Positions 7,249 to 14,594 of a DNA stretch of 31,645 nucleotides are shown here, piece after piece (within the stretch, counting starts at the first letter, position 1; every line of letters begins with the position of its first letter). The translations under genes and the position numbers were made by a program. The notes below the pieces were generated by a model. It searched no databases, was not told the DNA's origin, and saw only the letters and a list, made by a program, of their open reading frames with translations. The stretch comes from a virus, in the IMG/VR virus record IMGVR_UViG_3300013285_000565, positions 1 to 31,645 of that record. One strand, written 5' to 3'.

Positions 7249-7671
7249 TTATTTAATTGTGATTTGACGTGGTTTTAAGGCCTCTGGAACAATACGTTGG
7301 ATTTTGATGATCAACATACCGTCATTGACTTCAGCACCAGTAACTTCCATATATTCAGCAAGAGTATATGCTTGTTCAAAATCACGGCTTGCAAGCCCGC
7401 GATGCAGATATTCTTTACCTTCTGCATCTACAGATTTTTGTATACCGCGAACAACTAATTGATCTTGGTCTACTTCTACTGTGATTTCATCTTTGCTAAA
7501 TCCAGCTACTGCTACTTCGATAGCATAATCCTTGTCACTATATTTTACAATATTGTGTGGAGGATAGTTGCTGTTATTCAATCGTGCATTAAAAATGTGA
7601 TCGAAACCTACTAGTGCTCTACTTAGATTGGCAAGAGCTGCCGCGTCTATAGTTCTTAGTTGCATTGTCAT
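7249..7671 (-). CDS. hsp20: Small heat-shock protein (Hsp20/IbpA family)
   Basis: 140 residues. The alpha-crystallin domain spans about 40-130: DKDYAIEVAVAGFSKDEITVEVDQDQLVVRG, then LHRGLASRDFEQAYTLAEYM and the strand pair DGMLIIKIQR. The C-terminal ITI is the I-x-I anchor used in oligomer assembly. Class A bacterial (IbpA-like) features predominate. It is an ATP-independent holdase that passes clients to DnaK, which is encoded just upstream. The start is secure: AAGGAG lies 7 bases before the ATG. It has its own consensus sigma70-like promoter (7734-7762) at the end of dnaK, and the leader shares a 12-base block with dnaK. Hsp20 genes are known from marine T4-like phages. Confidence 0.92.
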   Translation of the reverse strand: MTMQLRTIDAAALANLSRALVGFDHIFNARLNNSNYPPHNIVKYSDKDYAIEVAVAGFSKDEITVEVDQDQLVVRGIQKSVDAEGKEYLHRGLASRDFEQAYTLAEYMEVTGAEVNDGMLIIKIQRIVPEALKPRQITIK

Positions 7672-7703
7672 AATTTTCTCCTTATATTAAGCAAGAACTT
7701 AGT

Positions 7704-7729
7704 AGGGCCCAATGATTGGCGCCCTACAT
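7704..7729 (-). promoter_or_regulatory. 5' terminal stem-loop of the hsp20 transcript
   Basis: Outer arms GTAGGGC/GCCCTAC plus inner CCAA/TTGG, with one bulged G and a 3-base loop. The first base of the stem (7728) falls where +1 is expected, 7 bases past the TATAAT box at 7734-7739. No T-tract follows, so a terminator for dnaK is unlikely. A 5' stem-loop of this kind would protect the mRNA from 5'-end-dependent decay. Confidence 0.6.
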
Positions 7730-7733
7730 GTTT

Positions 7734-7762
7734 ATTATATTACTTGTCTGTCTGTGTGTCAA
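7734..7762 (-). promoter_or_regulatory. Consensus sigma70-like promoter for hsp20-clpS-ho-pcyX
   Basis: Minus strand TTGACA (7757-7762), 17-base spacer, TATAAT (7734-7739): 12 of 12 consensus bases. It overlaps the dnaK stop codon. It suggests host-RNA-polymerase transcription of the hsp20, clpS, heme oxygenase and bilin reductase genes separately from dnaK. Confidence 0.75.
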
Positions 7763-9641
7763 CTTCTGCGAAGCTCGCATCAACTGTTTCGCCTTTCTTT
7801 TCGACTTCTTCAGCTTTTGCTTTCTCAGCTTTTTGTTTGGCAGTAAACACGGGTTGAGATTTTTCAAACAATGTTTGTGTTGCCTTTTGGATAGCTTCTA
7901 GATCTTCGCCTGCGACGGCTGTGTTTACTTCTGTTAATGCAGTTTCAAAAGCAGTCTTATCTTCTTCTGATAGTTTGTCTTTGAATTCTTCAAAGTCTTT
8001 CTTAACAGAGTGTGTTGCGCCTTCTGCATTGTTACGTGCTTCGATTAATTCCTTAGCCTTTTTATCAGCTTCGGCATTTTCTTCAGCTTCTTGTACCATG
8101 CGTTGGATTTCAGCTTCTGTCAAACCACTATCAGACTTGATAGTGATCTTGTTTTCTTTTCCAGTGTTTTTATCTTTGGCACTTACATTAAGAATACCGT
8201 TGGCATCCAAATCTAGTGTAACTTCAATTTGTGGTGTTCCACGCATCGCTGGAGCAATACCTTCCAAATTAAACTCACCTAGCATCTTGTTAAATTTAAA
8301 CAAGTCGCGCTCGCCTTGTCCAACTTTAATAGTTACAGCTGGTTGGTTATCTTCAGCAGTGCTGAATGTTTGGCTGTGCTTAGTTGGGATAGTTGTGTTC
8401 TTGGCAATTAGCTTGGTAAACACCCCGCCCATTGTTTCAATACCCAATGTTAATGGAGTAACGTCCAATAGCAATACGTCTGTCTTGTCGCCTGCCAACA
8501 CAGCACCCTGTACTGCGGCACCTGCGGCTACAGCTTCGTCTGGGTTAACATCTTTACGTGGAGCCTTGCCAAACAGTTTCTCAACTGCTTCTTGTACTTT
8601 AGGCATACGTGTTTGTCCACCAACTAGAATAACTTCGTCAATGTCTGCGGCAGTAACTTTGGCATCAGCCATAGCAATCTTACATGGTTCAATTGAACGC
8701 TTAATCAAGTCTTCAACCATTTGTTCAAACTTAGCCCGGCTTAGTTTGACGTTCAAATGCTTAGGGCCTGTTGCATCTGCTGTGATGTATGGCAAGTTAA
8801 CATCAGTGCTTGCGGCACTAGATAATTCAATCTTGGCCTTTTCAGCAGAGTCTTTCAAACGTTGTAAGGCCAGCATGTCTTTCTTAAGATCGATGCCAGA
8901 ATCTTTCTTGAATTCATCAACTAAGAAATCCATAATAGCTTGGTCAAAGTCTTCACCGCCAAGGAATGTATCTCCGTTTGTTGACAACACTTCAATTTGT
9001 TTATCGCCATCGATGTTAGCAATTTCGATAATTGAAATATCAAATGTACCACCACCTAGGTCGTATACAGCGATCTTGCGATCTTTCTTATCTTCTTTAT
9101 CAACGCCATAGGCCAGTGCAGCCGCAGTTGGTTCGTTGATAATACGTAGAACTTCCAAACCAGCGATGCGTCCAGCATCTTTAGTTGCTTGACGTTGGCT
9201 ATCGTTAAAGTAAGCAGGAACAGTAATGACCGCTTGTGTTACTGTTGTACCTAGATAGTCTTCAGCAGTCTTTTTCATTTTACGAAGTACTTCAGCTGAC
9301 ACTTGTTGTGGAGCAAGTTTCTCGCCGTTGGCTTCAATCCAAGCATCTCCATTATCAGCCTTGATAATAGTGTATGGCATTAAGTCAATGTCTTTTTGCA
9401 CTTCTTTCTCGTCAAACTTACGTCCGATTAGGCGCTTGCTTGCGTAGATAGTATTCTTTGGGTTAGTGACTGCTTGTCGTTTCGCTGTTGCACCTACTAG
9501 GATTTCATCCTTTGTATATGCAATGATTGATGGTGTTGTTCTAGCACCTTCGCTGTTTTCAATTACTTTAGCTTTTCCGTTTTCTAGGATTGCTACACAG
9601 CTATTTGTTGTACCTAAATCGATACCGATGATTTTGCTCAT
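7740..9641 (-). CDS. dnaK: DnaK (Hsp70) molecular chaperone, full length
   Basis: 633 residues, the size of cellular DnaK. The nucleotide-binding domain (1 to about 385) has all signature motifs: [35 protein letters not shown] and [13 protein letters not shown]. The hydrophobic linker [13 protein letters not shown] and the substrate-binding beta domain ([17 protein letters not shown]) follow, then a helical lid to about 600. The tail ends DTQTDK rather than the usual EEVKDKK-type end. The sequence looks betaproteobacterial (for example [22 protein letters not shown]), which suggests capture from such a host. Strong AAAGGAG lies before the ATG. DnaJ and GrpE are not in the window, so host co-chaperones may be used. 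It probably supports folding of late virion proteins; that role is inference. Confidence 0.96.
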   Translation of the reverse strand: MSKIIGIDLGTTNSCVAILENGKAKVIENSEGARTTPSIIAYTKDEILVGATAKRQAVTNPKNTIYASKRLIGRKFDEKEVQKDIDLMPYTIIKADNGDAWIEANGEKLAPQQVSAEVLRKMKKTAEDYLGTTVTQAVITVPAYFNDSQRQATKDAGRIAGLEVLRIINEPTAAALAYGVDKEDKKDRKIAVYDLGGGTFDISIIEIANIDGDKQIEVLSTNGDTFLGGEDFDQAIMDFLVDEFKKDSGIDLKKDMLALQRLKDSAEKAKIELSSAASTDVNLPYITADATGPKHLNVKLSRAKFEQMVEDLIKRSIEPCKIAMADAKVTAADIDEVILVGGQTRMPKVQEAVEKLFGKAPRKDVNPDEAVAAGAAVQGAVLAGDKTDVLLLDVTPLTLGIETMGGVFTKLIAKNTTIPTKHSQTFSTAEDNQPAVTIKVGQGERDLFKFNKMLGEFNLEGIAPAMRGTPQIEVTLDLDANGILNVSAKDKNTGKENKITIKSDSGLTEAEIQRMVQEAEENAEADKKAKELIEARNNAEGATHSVKKDFEEFKDKLSEEDKTAFETALTEVNTAVAGEDLEAIQKATQTLFEKSQPVFTAKQKAEKAKAEEVEKKGETVDASFAEVDTQTDK

Positions 9642-9670
9642 AATAATCTCCTTTAATTAAGCAAGAAAAA

Positions 9671-9693
9671 TGTAAACCCTTACGGCGTTTACA
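9671..9693 (-). promoter_or_regulatory. Hairpin in the dnaK leader (5' stem-loop or terminator)
   Basis: TGTAAAC/GTTTACA arms plus an inner CC/GG pair give a stem capped by a GTAA (GNRA) loop. On the minus strand TTTTTCTT follows, which looks like an intrinsic terminator for mazG. However, a late box at 9698-9705 would put +1 at the first bases of this stem, and the sequence after it (TTCTTGCTTAAT) is shared with the hsp20 leader. That makes a 5' stem-loop of the dnaK mRNA at least as likely. Confidence 0.5.
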
Positions 9694-9697
9694 AATT

Positions 9698-9705
9698 TAT
9701 TTATC
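9698..9705 (-). promoter_or_regulatory. Late promoter box upstream of dnaK
   Basis: GATAAATA on the minus strand, 57 bases before the dnaK ATG. T4-like geometry places +1 at about 9692, the first base or two of the leader hairpin. The box differs from TATAAATA only at the variable first base. Confidence 0.45.
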
Positions 9706-10038
9706 TCAGATATTCTCTGTTTTAAAGATATTGGACCAAATTTTAAGTTTTTCACGTTTAGCTTCAGCCGCACGTTCAATATTACTAAAACTAACAATAT
9801 CAAGCTCTTGTAGAATATCTACCATAGCTTGTAAATCGCCCAGTTCTTCTTCCAAGTGTTCCCTGTTGGTTTTAGATTTTCCTGGCTTAAGATTATCCAG
9901 TCCGAAACGACTAATCTTACTTACCGCTTGTATAACTTCAGCACATTCTTCTTGGAGGATATCCATCACTTCTTTAGTTTGTGCGTTCATAGGGGCTGTT
10001 GGGAAATCGATTGGGTTATCTGTATTTGTATAATGCAT
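9706..10038 (-). CDS. mazG: MazG-like nucleoside triphosphate pyrophosphohydrolase
   Basis: 110 residues from ATG 10038, which has AAAGG nine bases upstream; a TTG ten codons earlier is unlikely. The all-alpha NTP pyrophosphatase motif is present: EECAEVIQAVSK (Glu30, Glu31, Glu34) and EEELGDLQAMVD (Glu65, Asp68), giving EExxE...ExxD metal ligands. The family hydrolyses (d)NTPs or related alarmone nucleotides to monophosphates. Phage MazG has been proposed to adjust nucleotide pools. Translation starts just inside the intergenic junction after the exonuclease gene, whose end carries its Shine-Dalgarno, so the two are co-expressed. Confidence 0.82.
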   Translation of the reverse strand: MHYTNTDNPIDFPTAPMNAQTKEVMDILQEECAEVIQAVSKISRFGLDNLKPGKSKTNREHLEEELGDLQAMVDILQELDIVSFSNIERAAEAKREKLKIWSNIFKTENI

Positions 10039-10042
10039 GTTA

Positions 10043-10624
10043 TTACCTTTGGTTTGCAAATGGCGCAATATAATGGCCGTCTTTTGTAGTGCTGGTTCTC
10101 AATGTGTTGTAAACATTTTGAATACCGACTGCTTGATTCCAAGCATCTTCTAATGCGTGATGAGCTGTTACTGGGGGACGCTGTGGATTGATACCCAAAT
10201 CAAATGCAGTACGCACATCACGTACTTCCCAGAATTGCCAAGGAATAGCACGGCCTATCTTACGGAATACATGTTCGCAGATAATAATATCGAAACACGA
10301 TCCATTAGACCAAACACGTTTTGCACCCCAGCAGAATTTATACAGCCGAGCAAATGCTTCCTCTATATCAAGTCTATCTTTGGGATCAAAGGCCGCGGCT
10401 TGCGCTTCCTTACTTTGACTAGCCCACCAGGCAATGGTTGCATCGCTAGTGTTTAGTCCAATTCTATCGCAACTGTCTAAATCAACTCTGCAATAAAAAC
10501 TATCCATCGCTGGTTCTTTAACTTCCGATCCAAACGGATCAAACTTTACAGCACCAATTGTAAGAATAGTTGCGTCAGGAGTTGTATTTAGAGTCTCCAA
10601 ATCTATCATAATGTCAGTATTCAT
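10043..10624 (-). CDS. DEDD-family 3'-5' exonuclease
   Basis: 193 residues. RNase H-fold DEDD motifs are in order: Asp8 and Glu10 (IMIDLET), Asp112 (SNGSCFDIIICEHVF), His155 and Asp160 (HHALEDAWNQA), the DEDDh arrangement. Similar proteins are phage DexA-like and Rv2179c-type exonucleases acting on DNA or RNA 3' ends. A perfect TTGACA-N17-TATAAT promoter ends 6 bases before the ATG, and no Shine-Dalgarno exists, so the mRNA appears leaderless. It shares its transcript with MazG. The exact substrate cannot be told from sequence. Confidence 0.86.
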   Translation of the reverse strand: MNTDIMIDLETLNTTPDATILTIGAVKFDPFGSEVKEPAMDSFYCRVDLDSCDRIGLNTSDATIAWWASQSKEAQAAAFDPKDRLDIEEAFARLYKFCWGAKRVWSNGSCFDIIICEHVFRKIGRAIPWQFWEVRDVRTAFDLGINPQRPPVTAHHALEDAWNQAVGIQNVYNTLRTSTTKDGHYIAPFANQR

Positions 10625-10630
10625 ATGACT

Positions 10631-10659
10631 ATTATAACAGGCTTGGAGTAGTATGTCAA
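10631..10659 (-). promoter_or_regulatory. Consensus sigma70-like promoter giving a leaderless exonuclease mRNA
   Basis: Minus strand TTGACA (10654-10659), 17-base spacer, TATAAT (10631-10636): 12 of 12 consensus bases. Six bases (10625-10630) separate the -10 box from the ATG, so the expected +1 is the A of the start codon. The -35 box overlaps the bS21 stop. Confidence 0.8.
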
Positions 10660-10895
10660 TACATTTTTTTAGGTAGTTGCTCTTTTTCGAGCTTTTTCTT
10701 ATAACGGTTTTTGGCCGCTGATTTTTTACGTTTGCGTTCGGTAGTCGGCTTCTCGTAAAATTCTCGACTACGTAATTCTTCTAATAAACCACTATCTTCG
10801 ATTTTGCGTTTGAATCGGCGCAATGCTTGTGTAATGTTTTCACCGTCCTTAACAATTACTCGATTCCCGTCGTATCGTTTGTTACTGTGATTCAT
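10656..10895 (-). CDS. rpsU: Viral ribosomal protein bS21
   Basis: 79 residues from ATG 10895, preceded by GAGG at good spacing. The sequence matches bS21 closely: [20 protein letters not shown], then [20 protein letters not shown] and the basic tail [12 protein letters not shown]. bS21 sits at the 30S platform next to the anti-Shine-Dalgarno region and affects initiation. The start lies 14 bases inside the preceding gene, so translation is coupled. I recall viral bS21 genes being reported, including in pelagiphages; they are thought to replace the host protein. The last residues (PKKMY) differ from cellular tails. Confidence 0.93.
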   Translation of the reverse strand: MNHSNKRYDGNRVIVKDGENITQALRRFKRKIEDSGLLEELRSREFYEKPTTERKRKKSAAKNRYKKKLEKEQLPKKMY

Positions 10896-11304
10896 CGGTT
10901 CCCTCATCTTCTTCATCATCCTCTTGGCCGGTAACTTGCGCTACTATCCAATCTAAGTTATAAATTCTGTTTTTACTAATCAACCCGTAAGGAGTAATCT
11001 CGTCGTTGGTTATGTAGTGTGTATTCGGTTGTGCCAGCAAATATGTTATAAACAATTTAGTTGTTGGATCACAGTTATCCACGTCGATAATTGTAACATC
11101 GCATTGATTGGATACACTTAGTAACCAGTCAATATCGTGTTCAGCATCGTCATACATGAATACATTAATCTCTTCTATATTGTGACTTAATATAGTTTGA
11201 AATTGCTGTTTAACATGCAATGACGGTTTTATCAGCAGATAACCTAAGTTCATATTGAACAGTTTATCTGGTGGTGTTATTAAGTTGATTTTTCCTAAGT
11301 TCAT
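10882..11304 (-). CDS. Unknown protein coupled to bS21
   Basis: 140 residues from ATG 11304, which has AAGAG upstream; the earlier TTG is not convincing. It opens [20 protein letters not shown], has alternating beta/alpha segments ([45 protein letters not shown]) and ends in a strongly acidic tail [13 protein letters not shown]. The pattern resembles a small Rossmann-like or receiver-like fold, but no family is recognised. The acidic tail could mimic nucleic acid or bind the very basic bS21 encoded next. That link is only inference from the 14-base overlap. Confidence 0.65.
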   Translation of the reverse strand: MNLGKINLITPPDKLFNMNLGYLLIKPSLHVKQQFQTILSHNIEEINVFMYDDAEHDIDWLLSVSNQCDVTIIDVDNCDPTTKLFITYLLAQPNTHYITNDEITPYGLISKNRIYNLDWIVAQVTGQEDDEEDEGTDESQ

Positions 11305-11611
11305 ATATCTCTTCAATAAATCTTTCTAATTGCTCATCTGAGTATTTGCTAAATTGTAATCCGGTCCCTTTGGCACGATTTACAAATTCATACAATTCTG
11401 GATCTTTGTATTTACTTACTTCAAAGGAAGCGAACTCATTTTTGGCATATTCTAAGTACAATTTATCTCTTACATCTAAATCAAGACTTTTACGGTCTTG
11501 TATTCTAGCCCAAAGTGTGCCACCAGTTGATTGTTCTTCGTTTTGTACATACCCGGTTAAGAACGGCTCTTTACTTCGATCTCGCCCAGTGGGTTTTTTA
11601 TCATGTAAGTC
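11264..11611 (-). CDS. -1 frame extension of the membrane protein at 11557-12798
   Basis: From the slippery site the -1 frame is open for 115 codons to the TAA at 11264. The first 50 codons contain no ATG, GTG or TTG. The first usable start is TTG 11461, with AAGAG upstream. The translation looks like real protein throughout ([47 protein letters not shown]). It would extend the upstream product to 511 residues. Alternatives are a short gene from TTG 11461, or a single-base sequencing or assembly error near 11560-11620 that has split one gene. The end overlaps the next gene by 41 bases. Confidence 0.55.
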   Translation of the reverse strand, partial: DLHDKKPTGRDRSKEPFLTGYVQNEEQSTGGTLWARIQDRKSLDLDVRDKLYLEYAKNEFASFEVSKYKDPELYEFVNRAKGTGLQFSKYSDEQLERFIEEIYELRKNQLNNTTR

Positions 11612-12798
11612 TTTTTTTTTGAATCAGTTTCTTCCAAGTTAACTTCGGTGCCCTGTGTATCGATGTAGGAATCGCCACGGGCAACACGTTCTTCAACTGT
11701 GGATTCGTCGATATGCTTTTGTAATTCTGGAAGTATTTGATATTTTTTTGATTCAGCTTCCTTCACTGCTTCAGCCTCAGCTTCCTCGATCATAGCATTC
11801 CATTGCTCGATAGGCATTGGAAACTCAGGTTCTATGTCTGTGGTGGTAATTGTAGTATCAGCAGTTGGGTAATCAGGCTCATGTTCCTCTTCAACAAATT
11901 TATAATCAACTGTCGGTTCACTAACAGTTTCGACTGCTTCAGGTATTACTGCTTCAACTTCTTGGGCAATAAATCCGTGATTATTAACTGCTTCTGTTAA
12001 ATCTTCTGCTTGGTCATCTAACCATGTTTTTTCTTTTTCTTCTTTAGCCCAAACAAATGTCATTTGTGCGGCCAGTAACATGATAACTGCCAGTGGATCG
12101 AATACAATAACAATAAGGATAATAATCCAAGTTACTGCTTGCTCTAACATGTTTTCATCTGCGCCATGGTCTCCGTATAGAAACTTGGCAATATATTTGA
12201 TAGGGCCTACTTCTGCTTCAACCTTTCGGACTTCAGCCGCGATTGGCGCACGTTCTTCGCTAAGGGAGGCAATAGCTTTCTGTTCGGATGTAATTTCAGA
12301 TTGAAGGCGGGCTCTTTCTTTTTGCTGGCCTCTTCTAATAGCAACTGCTTTCTCGGCACCTTTTTCATCACTGCTTCGACCCATAACTTGGTCCACAGCC
12401 TCATCCATCTGTTTAAGCGCCTTCCGGTTCGCATCGATATTATCCTTTGCTGTTTTAATCTTTTCGTCGTAGATGGCGATCTTACTAGTAACATCGCCCG
12501 ACACTAAGTTTTGATCGTTATGTGCTTTGGAGAGGAATCCAAAGATACCCATTGAAGTAATCAGCATTAGTACTGTTACTGCAACACACATGTAGACTTT
12601 CATCAACATGGGAACACGTTCCCAATTGGCTTTAATCCAGCTTGCACATACTAGTTTAGCAACTTCTAACGAAGCTCCCATAACTATGATTGGAATTACC
12701 GCCGCAGAAAATATAGCGGTCAAACCTACTACAGAGTAGTAAATTGCGACCGCCGATATTGTTAAACCTGTTAGTAGTAATAGATACGCTAATATCAT
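11557..12798 (-). CDS. Phage membrane protein with coiled coil, probable frameshift donor
   Basis: 413 residues in frame 0. Residues about 1-45 and 65-95 are hydrophobic (LAYLLLLTGLTISAVAIYY, IFSAAVIPIIVMGASLEVA, VYMCVAVTVLMLITSMGIF). Residues 110-205 form a charged coiled coil. A further membrane pair lies near 225-255 (VTWIIILIVIVFDPLAVIMLL). An acidic, disordered Glu-rich stretch follows to about 390. I recall similar proteins as conserved hypotheticals in marine T4-like phages; the function is not known. Near the end the codons TCA AAA AAA AAG occur, after which frame 0 continues for only 18 codons while frame -1 stays open for 115. The start ATG has an AGG-containing Shine-Dalgarno close by. 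Confidence 0.72.
   Translation of the reverse strand: MILAYLLLLTGLTISAVAIYYSVVGLTAIFSAAVIPIIVMGASLEVAKLVCASWIKANWERVPMLMKVYMCVAVTVLMLITSMGIFGFLSKAHNDQNLVSGDVTSKIAIYDEKIKTAKDNIDANRKALKQMDEAVDQVMGRSSDEKGAEKAVAIRRGQQKERARLQSEITSEQKAIASLSEERAPIAAEVRKVEAEVGPIKYIAKFLYGDHGADENMLEQAVTWIIILIVIVFDPLAVIMLLAAQMTFVWAKEEKEKTWLDDQAEDLTEAVNNHGFIAQEVEAVIPEAVETVSEPTVDYKFVEEEHEPDYPTADTTITTTDIEPEFPMPIEQWNAMIEEAEAEAVKEAESKKYQILPELQKHIDESTVEERVARGDSYIDTQGTEVNLEETDSKKKTYMIKNPLGEIEVKSRS
11611..11622 (-). other. Slippery sequence TCA AAA AAA AAG (site 1)
   Basis: A9 run followed by G, containing the A AAA AAG heptamer known from E. coli dnaX -1 frameshifting. A GGAAGA element about 12 bases upstream may act like an internal Shine-Dalgarno. 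A run of nine A can also cause RNA-polymerase slippage. The downstream structure is weak: ACCC could pair with a GGGT about 40 bases later. Confidence 0.55.
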
Positions 12799-12811
12799 CC
12801 TATTCCATTTC

Positions 12812-13510
12812 TTATACTGGACTACCTGCTAATGGTGCTAATGAAGCAGACACACTTACAGTTCCGTATATGTTTGAGTTAGTTGCGTTTGGTTGAGTAA
12901 TTGTTACTTTAACTTGTGAATCATCCAAATTAACTGGATTGTATACACGCCATTGACGTGAATATCCTGTTGATGCGCCTGCTTGGATTGCTCCAGTAAC
13001 AATATCTTTAATTGCTAGTAGCGTTGTATTAACTGCTACGCTACCAGATGCATATAAACTATTGTATGCTGTTTGTGTCGATCCGTCAACCGCAGTCCAA
13101 GTTCCATTAGCTGTTTGTCCAGCCGCTTTTAAAATTGAGCTATAATTGCCTAATAGAAAGCTATCACGGCCTGCATCAATCGTAAATGCCAAGCTAGTTG
13201 GTTGTGCAGTGGCACTGGTATTTGGGCTAGCAGTAACGTTTACAGCAACAATACGCATGTCTGTCACGCTAGCCAATGCTTCAACTACGCGATTAAAACG
13301 GACGTTACCTTGGGCTAGTACAAGAGCTTGTGCCGCTGACATAGTGCTTGCATTAGTGTATACTTGATTATCCCAATTGTATGGCCATAATCCGCCACTA
13401 GCTGTATTTGCAGTTGCAGTTGGGTAATATGTTGAACTAGATATGTCCACGGTAACTGTGTACAATCCGTCTGTTAATTGATTTTTATCTAAACTAAATC
13501 CTGATGGCAT
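12812..13510 (-). CDS. Probable virion structural protein
   Basis: 232 residues, Ala/Ser/Thr/Asn-rich and almost free of Cys, mostly beta-strand in character. It begins MPSGFSLDKNQLTDGLYTVTVDISSS and ends NIYGTVSVSASLAPLAGSPV, composition typical of tail-tube or baseplate-associated proteins. No named family is recognised. A late box GATAAATA lies 23 bases upstream, and AAGGAG precedes the ATG, which supports late expression. It sits between two membrane-protein genes next to the lysin, so an association with the lysis or tail modules cannot be decided. Confidence 0.62.
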   Translation of the reverse strand: MPSGFSLDKNQLTDGLYTVTVDISSSTYYPTATANTASGGLWPYNWDNQVYTNASTMSAAQALVLAQGNVRFNRVVEALASVTDMRIVAVNVTASPNTSATAQPTSLAFTIDAGRDSFLLGNYSSILKAAGQTANGTWTAVDGSTQTAYNSLYASGSVAVNTTLLAIKDIVTGAIQAGASTGYSRQWRVYNPVNLDDSQVKVTITQPNATNSNIYGTVSVSASLAPLAGSPV

Positions 13511-13532
13511 TTTTATGCTCCTTAATATCTAA

Positions 13533-13540
13533 TATTTATC
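13533..13540 (-). promoter_or_regulatory. Late promoter box
   Basis: GATAAATA on the minus strand followed 12 bases later by AAGGAG and the ATG at 13510. Geometry fits a T4-like late promoter with a short leader. Confidence 0.55.
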
Positions 13541-13542
13541 GC

Positions 13543-13890
13543 TTACTTGAAGATAATCATGCTCATCAGGGCCGCTTGAATGAAAAATCCAAAGCCAATT
13601 GTAACAATGTTTAGTACATCTTTTTGTATAGTTGCCTTGACAAACAGACAGAAAAGCCCAGACCAAGCAAATAATACAAGGTCCACTGGGGGCATTTTTT
13701 CAGTTAGGCCTGTTAGAACGGCCAATAATGTTGGAATTGTGGCCAAATGCATTAGTATCACAGCGACCCAGCCCATTGTTTCTGCACTCACATGGGGAGC
13801 ATGTTCTTTGATACCTTTGACCCAATTGTCTAAGTTAAAAAATCCAACAAAATTATCTTTAAATTTAGTTAAAACATCTGCGCTTGTCAT
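13543..13890 (-). CDS. Small membrane protein, possible holin-like
   Basis: 115 residues with three hydrophobic segments: about 42-60 (WVAVILMHLATIPTLLAVL), 70-88 (LVLFAWSGLFCLFVKATI) and 94-115 (IVTIGFGFFIQAALMSMIIF). A soluble N-terminal stretch begins MTSADVLTKFKDNFVGFF. The gene lies immediately downstream of the SleB-type hydrolase (10-base gap). Size, topology and neighbourhood are compatible with a holin, but no holin family is recognised. I recall similar proteins in marine myophages as conserved hypotheticals. Confidence in the gene is good, function is low. Confidence 0.62.
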   Translation of the reverse strand: MTSADVLTKFKDNFVGFFNLDNWVKGIKEHAPHVSAETMGWVAVILMHLATIPTLLAVLTGLTEKMPPVDLVLFAWSGLFCLFVKATIQKDVLNIVTIGFGFFIQAALMSMIIFK

Positions 13891-13899
13891 ATTATTTCC

Positions 13900-14430
13900 T
13901 TAGTTATAAAAAATGTGTCGGCCGATTTTAGCCACTGGTTTCTTGCCCCAGCCGGGTTTTACGTAGTCCCCGTGAAAGTATAGGGCGTTTTTCAAATCTG
14001 GAAGTCTAAATCCTTCCAGCAATACTTTTTTAGCCACTTCCATACTTTCTGTATAGACAGGACCGTTCATTGGTTTAAGAGCACTTGGGCCTTGGCAGTA
14101 CCAGCTGAATTGGCAAAGTACTTTTTCATAGACTACATTCTTTTGGTAAACTACTTTACAGATGTCAGATGGAAATTGTCCACTTTCTGCTCTGTTGATT
14201 GTAACTTGTGCTACGGCTACTTTACCTTCAAAAGGTTCGTAACCAGCTTCGTGGTATATATTACGAGCCAGACAATCTAATTGAGTTTGTCTCATTTGGG
14301 CTGTAATAGGGCTTGCGGTTTCGCGAGCTTCTTTAAGTTTGCTAAACTTATATGTTACGGCATGTTGTGCCGCTAAAACTACTGCCGCTAAAATTAGGCA
14401 GTTTAAAACTATTTTGATAATGCGTATCAT
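13900..14430 (-). CDS. SleB-type cell-wall hydrolase (endolysin-like)
   Basis: 176 residues from ATG 14430, chosen because AAAGGAG lies 6-7 bases upstream. The frame is open 55 codons further to ATG 14595, but that codon has no Shine-Dalgarno. Residues about 4-24 are an N-terminal membrane anchor or signal-arrest sequence (IIKIVLNCLILAAVVLAA). The Hydrolase_2/SleB domain follows: CLARNIYHEAGYEPFEGKVAV, with Glu61 in the YHEA motif as probable catalytic acid, then QVTINRAESGQFP, LCQFSWYC and the C-terminal LYFHGDYVKPGW. The family cleaves peptidoglycan as lytic transglycosylase or amidase. A signal-anchor release endolysin that lyses the host is the likely role. Confidence 0.85.
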   Translation of the reverse strand: MIRIIKIVLNCLILAAVVLAAQHAVTYKFSKLKEARETASPITAQMRQTQLDCLARNIYHEAGYEPFEGKVAVAQVTINRAESGQFPSDICKVVYQKNVVYEKVLCQFSWYCQGPSALKPMNGPVYTESMEVAKKVLLEGFRLPDLKNALYFHGDYVKPGWGKKPVAKIGRHIFYN

Positions 14431-14594
14431 TTTTTTCTCCTTTACGCTGGATGAGGTATCGCTAGTACCATCATAATTTATATTTTGGCTGTTTATATTT
14501 CTCCTTGAGTTAGCCTTAGCAACCGAACCTTTCGGGGCTAATATATAGTTATCGTCTGTGTGTCGTGGTAAAATACTATTATTTAGAATGGGCA
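14431..14594 (-). promoter_or_regulatory. Long structured leader of the lysin gene
   Basis: Stretch between the late box at 14595 and the lysin start. Read on the minus strand it holds nested repeats TTAGCC/GGCTAA around CCGAA-AGG-TTCGG. After that come AAGGAG without a following start, and ATGATG opening a 10-codon ORF that ends at the TAA fused to the lysin Shine-Dalgarno (TAAAGGAG). It may delay lysin translation. The same bases are also open in the lysin frame. Confidence 0.35.

Noticed and set aside
7921-9111. 396-codon open frame on the plus strand opposite dnaK
   Set aside because: It mirrors the codon pattern of dnaK, has no ribosome site, and its translation is low-complexity Ser/Leu-rich. 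DnaK itself is unambiguous.
9671-9693. Firm call of an intrinsic terminator between mazG and dnaK
   Set aside because: The hairpin plus T-run fits, but it also coincides with the +1 of a late promoter and with a leader design shared with hsp20, so it was kept as ambiguous.
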